NCBI GenBank assembly: GCA_902774055.1
Contig: CACYGX010000021.1
Coordinates: 1-47,956, forward strand
Direction of reading: 5' to 3'
Length of the DNA: 47,956 bases
From: an uncultured Bacteroidales bacterium
Lineage (GTDB): Bacteria > Bacteroidota > Bacteroidia > Bacteroidales > Muribaculaceae
The notes below the pieces were generated by a model, which was not told the DNA's origin, searched no databases, and was given only the letters and a program-made list of their open reading frames with translations. The translations under genes were made by a program, and so were the position numbers. This document shows positions 9,988 to 18,782 of the stretch, piece by piece (the stretch's first letter is position 1; the number at the start of each line of letters is the position of its first letter).

Positions 9988-11400
9988 ATGTCGCTACAAT
10001 TAGACGCACTCAACAGGATAATCACATCGCTCAACGATGCCCTTTGGGCCTATTTGCTGATAGGTGCCCTTATCCTGTGTGGCCTTTATTTCACCATTCG
10101 CACACGATTTGTCCAATTCACCATGATTGGCGACATGTTCCGCCAACTAGTGGACTCTTCCTCTAAGAGTGACAAGAAGCACATTTCTTCATTTCAAGCC
10201 TTTGCCGTTTCGATGGCTACTCGCGTTGGCACTGGTAACTTGGCCGGTGTGGCGACGGCTATTGCCGTAGGTGGTCCTGGAGCAATTTTCTGGATGTGGC
10301 TGATTGCGTTATTCGGCTCAGCAACGGCCTTTGTCGAGGCGACGCTTGCCCAGTTGTTTAAGCGTCCTTCAAGTGACTCCTTTATTGGCGGCCCTGCATA
10401 TTATATCAGCCGCGGTATGCGCAGCAAGTGGATGGCGGGGCTGTTTGCGGTGCTCATCACGCTCACCTTTGGCCTCTCCTATAACTCCATCCAGAGTAAC
10501 GCTATTTGTGGGGCGTTGAACAAAGCTTTCGGCTTCGATCCGTTGCTCGTGGGATGCTTTATCACTGCGATAGCCCTGTTTATCGCTTTTGGCGGCATTC
10601 GGCGCATTGCCCATGTGAGTAGCGTCCTTGTGCCTATCATGGCTATTGGCTATTTTATCCTTGCCTTGTATGTCGTTATCATGAACATCAACATGATACC
10701 ACATGTTTTTAAACTGATTATCGAGAACGCATTCGGCTTTGAGCAGGTGGCAGGCGGAGGTCTGGGCATGACCATCATGGTGGGTATCAAACGAGGTCTC
10801 TTCAGTAATGAGGCAGGCGAGGGTAGTGCCCCCAATGTGGCGGCTACTGCCGACGTCTCTCATCCTGTCAAGCAAGGACTCATACAAGCACTTGGCGTTT
10901 TTACCGACACCTTGCTCGTGTGCAGCTGTACTGCATTCATGGTGCTTATTAGCGGCTTTTATAACACCAAGGGTCTTGAGGGCATCCAACTCACCCAGGC
11001 TTCACTTGAGTCCCAGGTGGGCAGTTGGGGTACTATTTATGTAGCCATCGCACTATTCCTGTTCGCATTTAGTAGCATTATTGGAAACTATTATTATGGT
11101 GAGGCCAACATCCGCTTTTTAACCGACAAGAAGTGGGTGCTCACGGTTTTTCGCTTCCTCTCGGGAGGTGCATTCGTTTTCCTTGGTGCTGTAGCCAGTT
11201 TTGAGTTTGTATGGAACCTGGGTGACCTGTTCATGGCCCTGCTCACGTTGTGTAACCTTGTCGCTCTGGTCTTCCTCTGCAAGTACGTCTTCAAGTTGCT
11301 GGATAACTACCGAGACCAGAAACGACGGGGCGTAAAGAATCCTGAATTCCATCGCAACGACCTCCCTGAGATTGCCGATGAACTAGACGCCTGGGAATAA
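9988..11400 (+). CDS. Sodium:alanine/glycine symporter, AGCS family
   Basis: An inner-membrane symporter that imports small neutral amino acids with Na+. It has 470 residues, the usual family length, and about ten hydrophobic segments. The AGCS signature is clear at residues about 70-110: SMATRVGTGNLAGVATAIAV followed by GGPGAIFWMWLIALFGSATA. A later conserved stretch contains KRGLFSNEAGEGSAPNVAA. The protein ends in a charged cytosolic tail. It is divergent from the GH2 gene, with promoter boxes for both in the 108-bp gap. rsgA follows after 87 bp. Substrate choice among alanine, glycine and serine cannot be decided here. Confidence 0.93.
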   Translation: MSLQLDALNRIITSLNDALWAYLLIGALILCGLYFTIRTRFVQFTMIGDMFRQLVDSSSKSDKKHISSFQAFAVSMATRVGTGNLAGVATAIAVGGPGAIFWMWLIALFGSATAFVEATLAQLFKRPSSDSFIGGPAYYISRGMRSKWMAGLFAVLITLTFGLSYNSIQSNAICGALNKAFGFDPLLVGCFITAIALFIAFGGIRRIAHVSSVLVPIMAIGYFILALYVVIMNINMIPHVFKLIIENAFGFEQVAGGGLGMTIMVGIKRGLFSNEAGEGSAPNVAATADVSHPVKQGLIQALGVFTDTLLVCSCTAFMVLISGFYNTKGLEGIQLTQASLESQVGSWGTIYVAIALFLFAFSSIIGNYYYGEANIRFLTDKKWVLTVFRFLSGGAFVFLGAVASFEFVWNLGDLFMALLTLCNLVALVFLCKYVFKLLDNYRDQKRRGVKNPEFHRNDLPEIADELDAWE

Positions 11401-11402
11401 AA

Positions 11403-11476
11403 CTCGCTACGCGAGCGGATTAGAGTTTAAAGGGGCATCCGCCTTCCAACGACAGAAACTAAGGACTAAGGACTAA
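11403..11476. other. Small hairpins and a heptamer repeat between the symporter gene and rsgA
   Basis: Hairpin ctcgc-tac-gcgag (11403-11415) is followed by gcggat...atccgc (11415-11442), with no T-tract, so termination is doubtful. ACTAAGG is then repeated, giving actaaggactaaggactaa (11458-11476), just before the rsgA start. Function unknown. Confidence 0.35.
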
Positions 11477-11487
11477 AAACCAAATCA

Positions 11488-12426
11488 ATGAAAGGACTTG
11501 TAATAAAGAATACTGGTAGCTGGGTGACCGTCCGTCTAGAAGACGGTAGCGGTGTCGTGAATTGCAAGATGCGTGGTGTGCTGCGACTCAAAGGCCTGCG
11601 CTGTACCAATCCCGTGGCCGTCGGAGACATCGTCCAGGTCGAGGACAAGGGCGGTGATGCGCCTGTTGTGGGGGCTATTGAGCCTCGCAAGAACTACATC
11701 ATTCGCCGTGCAAGCAATCTCTCCAAGGAATTCCAGATCATTGCCGCCAATCTCGACCAGGCGGTTCTTGTGGCCACGCTTTTCAATCCCGAGACCAGTA
11801 CCACGTTTATCGACCGTTTCCTAGCGACAGCCGAGGCTTATCAAGTGCCCGCTGTTCTTGCTTTTAACAAAATTGATTTGCTGGTGACCGAGGAGTCCCG
11901 TGAATACCTCAATGAAATGAAGGCAATGTATGAGCGCATCGGCTACCCGGTCATCACCATGTCGGCAGCGACGGGTGAGGGGGCAGACCAGTTGCGCGAC
12001 CTGTTGAAGGGCAAAATGTCGCTCCTGTCGGGCAATAGCGGCGTAGGCAAGTCTTCCATTATCAATCTGCTGGTTCCTGATGCCAATGTCCGCGTGGGAG
12101 ACGTCAGCCACACTCATCACAAGGGCATGCACACGACCACCTTCAGCGAATTGCTGGACCTGCCAGGCGGTGGCGCTATCATCGACACTCCGGGCGTAAA
12201 AGCGTTCGGCACCATCGACTTTGAACGCGCCGAGGTGGCCCACTATTTCCCTGAAATATTCAAGATTTCGGCCGAATGCCGCTTTAACAACTGCACACAC
12301 ACCCACGAGCCAGGTTGCGCAGTCCTCGCTGCAGTTGAGCAAGGCGAAATCGCCTATTCCCGCTTCGTCAGTTACCTGAGCATCCTCGACGAGGACCCCA
12401 ACAACAAATACCGCAAACCCTTCTAA
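11488..12426 (+). CDS. rsgA: Ribosome small-subunit GTPase RsgA
   Basis: A GTPase that acts late in 30S subunit maturation. The 312 residues show an N-terminal OB-fold, then the circularly permuted GTPase order typical of the family: G4 FNKID at 126-130, the P-loop GNSGVGKSS at 182-190, and G3 DTPGV near 231. The C-terminal zinc-binding segment ([16 protein letters not shown]) contains the expected Cys and His residues. Length and motifs are normal. It is convergent with the M16 protease gene, with only 26 bp between the stops. Confidence 0.97.
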   Translation: MKGLVIKNTGSWVTVRLEDGSGVVNCKMRGVLRLKGLRCTNPVAVGDIVQVEDKGGDAPVVGAIEPRKNYIIRRASNLSKEFQIIAANLDQAVLVATLFNPETSTTFIDRFLATAEAYQVPAVLAFNKIDLLVTEESREYLNEMKAMYERIGYPVITMSAATGEGADQLRDLLKGKMSLLSGNSGVGKSSIINLLVPDANVRVGDVSHTHHKGMHTTTFSELLDLPGGGAIIDTPGVKAFGTIDFERAEVAHYFPEIFKISAECRFNNCTHTHEPGCAVLAAVEQGEIAYSRFVSYLSILDEDPNNKYRKPF

Positions 12427-12452
12427 CCGATTCTTCTCAAGCCCACTGCGCG

Positions 12453-15257
12453 CTAATTCATGACGATTCGGAGGCGGGTGTGGGGGTAGAGTGCGGCGAT
12501 GTAGTTGTTGAGAAGGTCTTGGGTGAGCGTGGGGAAGAGATTGTCAAAACCGGCAATGATGTCGATGCCTAGCGCCCTCATTTGTAATGCCCTCAACCAA
12601 TAACTATTGGTCTTCATGGCCGCTTCGTGCTGGTTATTTACCCGCTCTTTCATCTTGTTGAATAAGTCCTCACTCACGCCGCTGTTGAAGATGGCGTTTA
12701 CGGCATAGTCTGCATAGATGAGCATGCTGTCACGGTCGGCAGTGTTGGTCTCGAATTCGTAGTTAATCATCCAACGATTGTGATAGATGGATAGGTTGCC
12801 ATCGGCGGCTACATCATAGGTGGCGTGCTTTTCGTGCCTGAGAAAAGTCAACAATGCGGTCCCAACCGACTCGCCCACAAGGTCCATCATGAACTCATCG
12901 TCATAGCTGTATCGCTTGTCGCCCATGAGTGTTACATAGATTGATGACTTGGGATTGCGCATGGGCACTTCAAAGAAATTGTCCACCTCGCCAGATGCCA
13001 TCTCAGGACGGTAACAGCTGCCATAGGTCTCTCGCACGCCATTGTCGGGCAATGATGCGAGGTATTTCCTGATTAGGGGCCTCACCTCGTCGATGTTAAA
13101 TGCTCCAACTATCGAGAAGGTGTAGTCACCAGCGTTGGCTACCCGCTGTCGATAGAGTTCCAAGACACGTTGCCCGTCCAAGAGGTCAACCTCATCAGGC
13201 TTGATGCTACGGTACATGGGATTTCCCTTGTAAATGGTGCTACCGATGGAATCACTATAAATCATTTTGGGATTGTAGCTTGCTTGGGACAACTGGGAAC
13301 GAATGCGCGTTTTGACTCCCTGAAAAGACGGTTCGTCAATACTGACGTCAGTAAAATACAGATAGCACAGTTGCAGCAAGGTCTCAAGGTCGGCGCTTTG
13401 GCAACCGCCGTTTAATTGTTCGTTTGGGTCGTTGAGATTAAATTCAATGGCCAATTGACGGCCGCTCATCATCCTGTTGAGCTGGCTGACAGTGTGGCCT
13501 CCAAAAGCACTATTCTCAATGACTTGATCCATCAGCCGAACGTTGATATCGGCGGTGTCTCCATAAGCCCACTCGCCGCCAAGGCTAAAGGCGTTGAACA
13601 ACACCTCGTTGTTCTTGAATGTCGTGGGCTTGAGGCGCACAGTGGCACCATTGCGCAGGGTCATGGTTGTGATGCCTGTCGATTCCTCGTAGGTCTCGGT
13701 GATGATGCCTCCCATGGCGGGCTCATGCTCGATGAGTTTTTCTCCTGCGGTTTGATCGACATAGGGCGTCTGCTTCGCGTTCATGATGCGCCCAAAATGG
13801 TTAATCACGTCTCTTGAAGTTGGATAACGGCTCGTACGTCCCAATGACTGAGGACCAGAAATGAGTACGCTCACATTATCTTTCCCAACAATCTCCCTTA
13901 AATACTGGTTTACATCATCGAGCGTGACCAATTGGATACCATTGATAAGCATCTTGGATTCAGCGACCACACCAGGCACATAACTGCCGTTCTGATAGTG
14001 GTCGATATATTCATCGACATATTCGCGGTTTGTACGGTTGTTCGCCTCTTGGCTCAAGTTGGCATAAACTGACTGGGCGTCGCGTTTGGCCCGTTCAAGT
14101 TCGCTGTTGGTAAAACCGTGTTGCGTAGCACGCGCTGCTTGCACTATCAGTGAATCAAGGGCTTCAAGTGTTCGGCCCTCCTTGGTGAGAACAGCGATAG
14201 TGAGCGCATCGCAAGAGTTCGAAATGAGGTACTTACGGTCATAGACCATGCCGTAGTCGATGGGTGACTCTGGAGTGCGTGACTGTTCGTCAAGGCGTTT
14301 GGTAAGCATCTCCTGAACAAGGGTTGACACGATGTTGTGTTTCATGTAGGCATCGGTGTTGCGCATGGACTTGGGCACCGTGTGATGCTTAAACATTAGG
14401 TAAGTCATCGAACTTGCTGCCTCGGGGTCGGTGTGCAGAGCGTAGTTGACACCAACATGGTCGGGAACGTCTCCCAGGTTCTTGTCAAGAGGTGGACTGT
14501 AGCGTTTGGGTAGTGCGGACATGATCTGCTTGACACGTTGTTCCATCATGTCGGCATCAAAGTCTCCCACGATGACTACGGCCTGGCGGTCCGGAGTGTA
14601 CCAGCGTTGATAGAAGTTGAGTAGTTGCCCCCGAGTAACGGTGCGTATCACCGACATGTCACCAATAGGTATTCGGTAAGCATAGCGGCTTCCTGACAGC
14701 AGGATGGGCAGTGTGTTCTCATACATGCGCATGGTTTGGTCGGCATGCATGCGCCACTCCTCTTGGATCACTCCACGTTCCTCCTCAATGGCAAGGTCGT
14801 CAAAATTGAGTTCACTGGATAAGTCTTTGAGCATCAAGAGGACCGTATCCATGAGTTCGGTCCGCTCGGTAGGAACATTAGAAATCTGGAACCTAGTGTC
14901 GTCAAATCCTGTTGAAGCATTGATGTCCCCACCATAGGAGACGCCATTGTTCTGCAGAATGTCAACCATGTCGATTCCAGGGAAATTACGGGTGCCCTGA
15001 AACGCTATGTGCTCGATAAAGTGGGCGAGACCTCGTTCGTCCTCTTCCTCGACCAGCGAACCTGTGTTTTGTACCAACCAAAACTCAGCGCGGCCTTTGG
15101 GTTTTTCATTGTGACGGATATAGTAAGTCAAACCGTTCTCCAGTTTGCCAATGCGCAAATCGGGGTCAACAGGCAACTCTGTAGCTTGGGCGGCACTCAT
15201 GTGGGTTACTGCCAGCAAAAAAGCCAGTAACGCTAATATCCTACGGCTCATCTTCAT
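12453..15257 (-). CDS. M16 family zinc metallopeptidase (pitrilysin/insulinase type), full two-half protein
   Basis: A secreted or periplasmic zinc protease of 934 residues. A signal peptide is present (SRRILALLAFLLAVTHMSA). The inverted zinc motif HFIEH is at residues 79-83, with the third ligand Glu at about 159 in IEEERGVIQEE, at the roughly 76-residue spacing typical of M16. Two M16 halves are joined in one chain; the second half has lost the zinc motif, as usual for the non-catalytic half. It lies 42 bp downstream of the cyclo-ligase gene on the same strand and is probably last in that operon. The substrate is unknown; family members degrade peptides. Confidence 0.95.
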   Translation of the reverse strand: MKMSRRILALLAFLLAVTHMSAAQATELPVDPDLRIGKLENGLTYYIRHNEKPKGRAEFWLVQNTGSLVEEEDERGLAHFIEHIAFQGTRNFPGIDMVDILQNNGVSYGGDINASTGFDDTRFQISNVPTERTELMDTVLLMLKDLSSELNFDDLAIEEERGVIQEEWRMHADQTMRMYENTLPILLSGSRYAYRIPIGDMSVIRTVTRGQLLNFYQRWYTPDRQAVVIVGDFDADMMEQRVKQIMSALPKRYSPPLDKNLGDVPDHVGVNYALHTDPEAASSMTYLMFKHHTVPKSMRNTDAYMKHNIVSTLVQEMLTKRLDEQSRTPESPIDYGMVYDRKYLISNSCDALTIAVLTKEGRTLEALDSLIVQAARATQHGFTNSELERAKRDAQSVYANLSQEANNRTNREYVDEYIDHYQNGSYVPGVVAESKMLINGIQLVTLDDVNQYLREIVGKDNVSVLISGPQSLGRTSRYPTSRDVINHFGRIMNAKQTPYVDQTAGEKLIEHEPAMGGIITETYEESTGITTMTLRNGATVRLKPTTFKNNEVLFNAFSLGGEWAYGDTADINVRLMDQVIENSAFGGHTVSQLNRMMSGRQLAIEFNLNDPNEQLNGGCQSADLETLLQLCYLYFTDVSIDEPSFQGVKTRIRSQLSQASYNPKMIYSDSIGSTIYKGNPMYRSIKPDEVDLLDGQRVLELYRQRVANAGDYTFSIVGAFNIDEVRPLIRKYLASLPDNGVRETYGSCYRPEMASGEVDNFFEVPMRNPKSSIYVTLMGDKRYSYDDEFMMDLVGESVGTALLTFLRHEKHATYDVAADGNLSIYHNRWMINYEFETNTADRDSMLIYADYAVNAIFNSGVSEDLFNKMKERVNNQHEAAMKTNSYWLRALQMRALGIDIIAGFDNLFPTLTQDLLNNYIAALYPHTRLRIVMN

Positions 15258-15299
15258 GATTTCTTTGCTATCAGTAACGGCTTGGCAAGGGCAATAGTA

Positions 15300-15872
15300 T
15301 CAAGAGAACAAGTTTTTTTTCTCGTCGTCAAAGATGACAGTGTCGCTCGTAACGATGCAGTCCAATGGGTGGTCATGAGACTCAACAGGCACTTCTTCGA
15401 CTAACTGGAAATCACACACCACACCGATGGTGGGGCAAGTGGTTTCGTTTAACAGGCGATCATAGAAGCCCTTGCCGCGGCCCAAACGGTTGCGCTTGAC
15501 ATCAAGCGCGACAGCAGGCACAATGATGAGTTCCAGGCATGACGAGTCAACGCTGTCGCCTACGGGTTCCCCGATGTGGAACTTGTTGTTATCGTCAAGG
15601 CTTTGCGCCCCGTGATAAGGCACAATTTCCAGGTCATCACCATTGACGCGAGGCAAGTAAATGTTTTTTCCGTAGGCCAGCCAGCGGTTAACACAATCGT
15701 GAGTGGGCAACTCGTCGGGGAGCGACCAGTAGCACAGGATGTGCTGTGATTGTTGCCACACGGGCATCGCCTTTATTGTGCTGAATACCATTGCAGCCTC
15801 GACCTCACGCATTGCCATTGGAGTGATGGCCTTGAGCTGCTTGATTTGTTGTCTTAATTCTTTCTTTGTCAT
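15300..15872 (-). CDS. 5-formyltetrahydrofolate cyclo-ligase
   Basis: Converts 5-formyl-THF to 5,10-methenyl-THF with ATP, a cytosolic folate-salvage step. At 190 residues it has the family's usual size. Typical features are the N-terminal MTKKELRQQIKQLKAITPMA helix, the YWSLPDELPTH stretch, and the C-terminal signature RNRLGRGKGFYDRLL with VVCDFQLVEEVP and HDHPLD. Its ATG overlaps the TGA of the GH13 gene (ATGA), indicating coupled translation. The pairing with an amylase-type gene makes no obvious pathway. Confidence 0.95.
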   Translation of the reverse strand: MTKKELRQQIKQLKAITPMAMREVEAAMVFSTIKAMPVWQQSQHILCYWSLPDELPTHDCVNRWLAYGKNIYLPRVNGDDLEIVPYHGAQSLDDNNKFHIGEPVGDSVDSSCLELIIVPAVALDVKRNRLGRGKGFYDRLLNETTCPTIGVVCDFQLVEEVPVESHDHPLDCIVTSDTVIFDDEKKNLFS

Positions 15873-17560
15873 GATGGTTTGACCTTGGTTTTTAATGGTT
15901 TGATGGTGAGTAATGTGGCGGAGTGGGGAGCAGTATGAATCGGGATAGTAGTATCGACAGTGACATCAATTGTCATTTCTTCTCCATTGAGGAGGTCATG
16001 GCAGGCATAGGTGCCATGTGGAATCTGGGCAATGTCGAGAGCATGTTGAGGGATGCGCACTGAGCTGCCCACAGGCTCATTGCCGAAGTTAGCGACAACA
16101 AGCGTCATTTCGCCGTCACAATGACGCAAATAAGCATACTGGCGTGTAGTGTTGAGGGTGTCTTGATTGACGTACATCAGGTCGAAAAAGCCTCCACGTG
16201 CCAGTGTTTTCTCTTTGTTGCACAGGAGAAGCACTTTTCGGTAAATTGATCGCAGGCGGCGCTCATCGGCAGTCGATTTGCCCAAGTGCCAACGCCTCAA
16301 AATGGGAACACTCCAGTAGTCAAAGATGGTAGTGCGACCATCATGGCCACTGTAGCCCTCGGCGTCAGTAGCAGGTTCGCCCAATTCCTGTCCCGCATAG
16401 AGCATGAATGGACATCGCGACATGGTAGCGCTCACCACAAGGGCGGGCAGGGCCTGCTCGGGAGCGCCGAGGAATTGCTGGGATGCAATGCGTTGCTCAT
16501 CGTGGTTCTCGAGGAAATTGAGCATGTGGTCACCGACGCCATCCACCGTCTGCCAGCAACGGGTAAGGTCGCTAGCGGGCCAGCCCTCACACATGATGCC
16601 GCGCAGCGTGTCATACAATGTCACCTTGTCGTACAGGTAATCAAAACCACCGTCATAGATGTAACTGCGGTATAATGCCACGTCATAAATCTCGGCAATA
16701 AAAATCAACTGGGGATTGATTTCCTTGATTTGACCTATAGCCCAATGCCAAAAGGCAACCGGCACCATGTGAGCCATGTCGCAGCGGAAGCCGTCAACGC
16801 CCTTGCCTGTCCAGAATCTAAGGATCTCAAGCATGCGGGTCCAAGTTTTGGGTATGGGGTCAAAGTGTGTGCTGCCATTCCACGGATCAACGCCGTAATT
16901 GAGCTTGATGGTTTCATACCAGTCGTCACGATTGGGCGAGGCGCTATAGCAGTCGTTGCCCGTGGCACGGGCGGGAAATTCACGATAGGCATCGTCACCC
17001 GAGCCCAAGTCCACACCGATAGGAGCAAACTCCTGTCCAGTGATATAATAAAAGTTGTTTCGAGGCTCGAAGAACATCATGGGGTTATCGCCCTCGCCCA
17101 GGTCGCGTACACCCTCGGGCTTGGCATCGCTCTCATACTCCCTGGCCACATGATTGGGCACAAAGTCGATGATCACCTTGAGACCGGCTTTGTGGGTGCG
17201 CTCGACAAGAGCCTCAAACTCTGCCATGCGGTTTTTCACTTTCACGGCAAAGTCGGGACACACATCGTAATAGTCGCGGATGGCGTAGGGAGAGCCCGCT
17301 TTGCCTTTCACCACATGGGCATTACATGGCGTGATGCCCTGGCGAGCGTAACTCGTTGCGGTGGCGTGCTCGATAATGCCCGTGTACCACACGTGGGTGG
17401 CGCCGAGCGACTTGATAGAGCGCAATTTGCTCTCGTCAATCTCGTTGAATTTGCCCACACCATTTTGACGGATAGTGCCGTTGGGAACACAATGCTCGTT
17501 GAGATTGGTGAACCACCGTGGCATTAATTGGTAGATTATCGCTTTTTTCATCTCTTTCAT
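15869..17560 (-). CDS. Alpha-amylase family (GH13) glycosidase, probably cytosolic
   Basis: A GH13 enzyme of 563 residues without a signal peptide, so probably acting on imported or stored alpha-glucans. Conserved regions: I, DFVPNH at 132-137; II, GFRCDMAHM with nucleophile Asp261; III, IFIAEIYD with acid/base Glu290; IV, FLENHDEQR with transition-state Asp354. A C-terminal beta domain ends the protein. The start may be 17560 or the ATG at 17551 (MKKAIIYQLMPRW). The -7 box found only 4 nt upstream of 17560 favours 17551. First gene of an apparent operon with the cyclo-ligase and the M16 protease. Confidence 0.95.
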   Translation of the reverse strand: MKEMKKAIIYQLMPRWFTNLNEHCVPNGTIRQNGVGKFNEIDESKLRSIKSLGATHVWYTGIIEHATATSYARQGITPCNAHVVKGKAGSPYAIRDYYDVCPDFAVKVKNRMAEFEALVERTHKAGLKVIIDFVPNHVAREYESDAKPEGVRDLGEGDNPMMFFEPRNNFYYITGQEFAPIGVDLGSGDDAYREFPARATGNDCYSASPNRDDWYETIKLNYGVDPWNGSTHFDPIPKTWTRMLEILRFWTGKGVDGFRCDMAHMVPVAFWHWAIGQIKEINPQLIFIAEIYDVALYRSYIYDGGFDYLYDKVTLYDTLRGIMCEGWPASDLTRCWQTVDGVGDHMLNFLENHDEQRIASQQFLGAPEQALPALVVSATMSRCPFMLYAGQELGEPATDAEGYSGHDGRTTIFDYWSVPILRRWHLGKSTADERRLRSIYRKVLLLCNKEKTLARGGFFDLMYVNQDTLNTTRQYAYLRHCDGEMTLVVANFGNEPVGSSVRIPQHALDIAQIPHGTYACHDLLNGEEMTIDVTVDTTIPIHTAPHSATLLTIKPLKTKVKPS

Positions 17561-17564
17561 GCGG

Positions 17565-17572
17565 CAAAAATA
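17565..17572 (-). promoter_or_regulatory. Bacteroidetes -7 box (TATTTTTG) for the GH13 operon
   Basis: The minus strand reads TATTTTTG, an exact TAnnTTTG match, separated from the first candidate ATG (17560) by only 4 nt. Transcription would begin at or after that ATG. This supports the second ATG at 17551 as start, with an almost leaderless mRNA. Confidence 0.4.
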
Positions 17573-17595
17573 CTACATTAATTAGGATTTATGGA

Positions 17596-17625
17596 TTGGA
17601 AATCAGGAAAATTTCATTAATTTTG
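17596..17625 (+). promoter_or_regulatory. Bacteroidetes-type promoter for the threonine aldolase gene
   Basis: TTGG (17596-17599), then 18 nt, then TAATTTTG (17618-17625), an exact TAnnTTTG match. It lies about 92 nt upstream of the ATG at 17718. Confidence 0.5.
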
Positions 17626-17717
17626 CACACTGAATGTGAATAACTGTTTTTGGATTCAAGTGACGCAATTATAACGCCACGAGGTTTGATGCAGCATAAT
17701 AACTAACAACTAAACCA

Positions 17718-18740
17718 ATGATTTCATTTGAAAGCGATTACAATAATGGATGCCACGAGGCCATCCTTAAGCGTCTTATAGAGACCAATAACGAACGTGC
17801 GACGGGTTACGGCCTAGATGATTACTGTACAGCGGCTAAAGAGAAAATACGGCTAATTTGCGACAAACCAGAAGCTGACGTCTTCTTCCTCGTAGGCGGC
17901 ACCCAGACTAATGCAACCGTCATCGATGCCATGCTCCACAGCTATCAGGGAGTCCTCTCGGTCGAGACGGGACATATCAATGTGCATGAGTCGGGCGCGA
18001 TTGAGTTTGGCGGACACAAGGTATTGGCCCTCCCTTCCCATGACGGAAAAATGGACGCAAATGAATTAAATCAATGGCTACAGGCATTCTATGATGACAT
18101 AGCCTACGAACACATGGTGTTCCCTGGAATGGTCTATATCACCTTTGCTACTGAGATGGGTACAATCTATACCCTTGACGAATTGAGGGCCATCAGCGAT
18201 GTCTGCAAGAAGTATGATTTGCCCTTGTTTGTCGATGGTGCGCGTTTGGGCTATGGTTTGATGGCCGAGGGGTGTGATGTGTCAATCCAGCAGTTGGCTG
18301 ACCTGTGCGATGTCTTTTATCTAGGCGGCACCAAGTGCGGCGCTTTATGTGGCGAAGCCGTTGTATTCCCACACCATAATGCCCCTGCCCACTTTTTCAC
18401 TATCGTCAAGCAGCATGGAGCCTTGCTGGCCAAAGGACGCCTGCTGGGAATCCAGTTTGACGTGTTGATGCAGGATCATCTCTATTTCAATATTGCTCGC
18501 CATGCTGTTGAGCAGGCCATGCGCCTGCGTGATGCCTTCATAGCCAAGGGTTATGAGATGTATAGCAATTCCCCCACCAACCAGCAATTTGTGCTTCTGG
18601 ATCGCGAGACTATTGCACGACTTGAGAAAGACTTCGTCTTTGAGCAATGGTTTCCTGTTGGGGAGAAGATGAATTGCCGCTTCGTCACCAGTTGGGCAAC
18701 ACTCCCCGAGGACGTCGATGCCCTGATTGCCGCTTTGTAA
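17718..18740 (+). CDS. ltaE: Low-specificity L-threonine aldolase (PLP enzyme)
   Basis: Cleaves L-threonine or L-allo-threonine to glycine and acetaldehyde, in the cytosol. Its 340 residues match the family. Visible landmarks are the N-terminal SFESDYNNGCHEAIL, the cofactor-contacting FLVGGTQTNA near residue 57, the PLP-binding Asp173 in LFVDGARLGYG, and the Schiff-base Lys206 in YLGGTKCGA. It precedes the C10 array by 42 bp on the same strand, but that array has its own promoter-like box. Confidence 0.93.
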   Translation: MISFESDYNNGCHEAILKRLIETNNERATGYGLDDYCTAAKEKIRLICDKPEADVFFLVGGTQTNATVIDAMLHSYQGVLSVETGHINVHESGAIEFGGHKVLALPSHDGKMDANELNQWLQAFYDDIAYEHMVFPGMVYITFATEMGTIYTLDELRAISDVCKKYDLPLFVDGARLGYGLMAEGCDVSIQQLADLCDVFYLGGTKCGALCGEAVVFPHHNAPAHFFTIVKQHGALLAKGRLLGIQFDVLMQDHLYFNIARHAVEQAMRLRDAFIAKGYEMYSNSPTNQQFVLLDRETIARLEKDFVFEQWFPVGEKMNCRFVTSWATLPEDVDALIAAL

Positions 18741-18756
18741 CCCTTTATTATTTTTG
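18727..18756 (+). promoter_or_regulatory. Possible promoter upstream of the C10 protease array
   Basis: TTG (18727-18729), then 19 nt, then TATTTTTG (18749-18756), an exact TAnnTTTG match. It lies 27 nt before the first C10 ATG and overlaps the threonine aldolase 3' end. No comparable box is seen in the two spacers inside the array, so one transcript may cover all three copies. Confidence 0.4.
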
Positions 18757-18782
18757 ATCATTCAACAATTTATAGATAATAG

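Noticed and set aside
16730-17527. 265-codon open frame on the plus strand opposite the GH13 gene
   Set aside because: It lies entirely antisense to conserved GH13 catalytic regions and its translation resembles no family. It is a shadow produced by GC-rich codon use.
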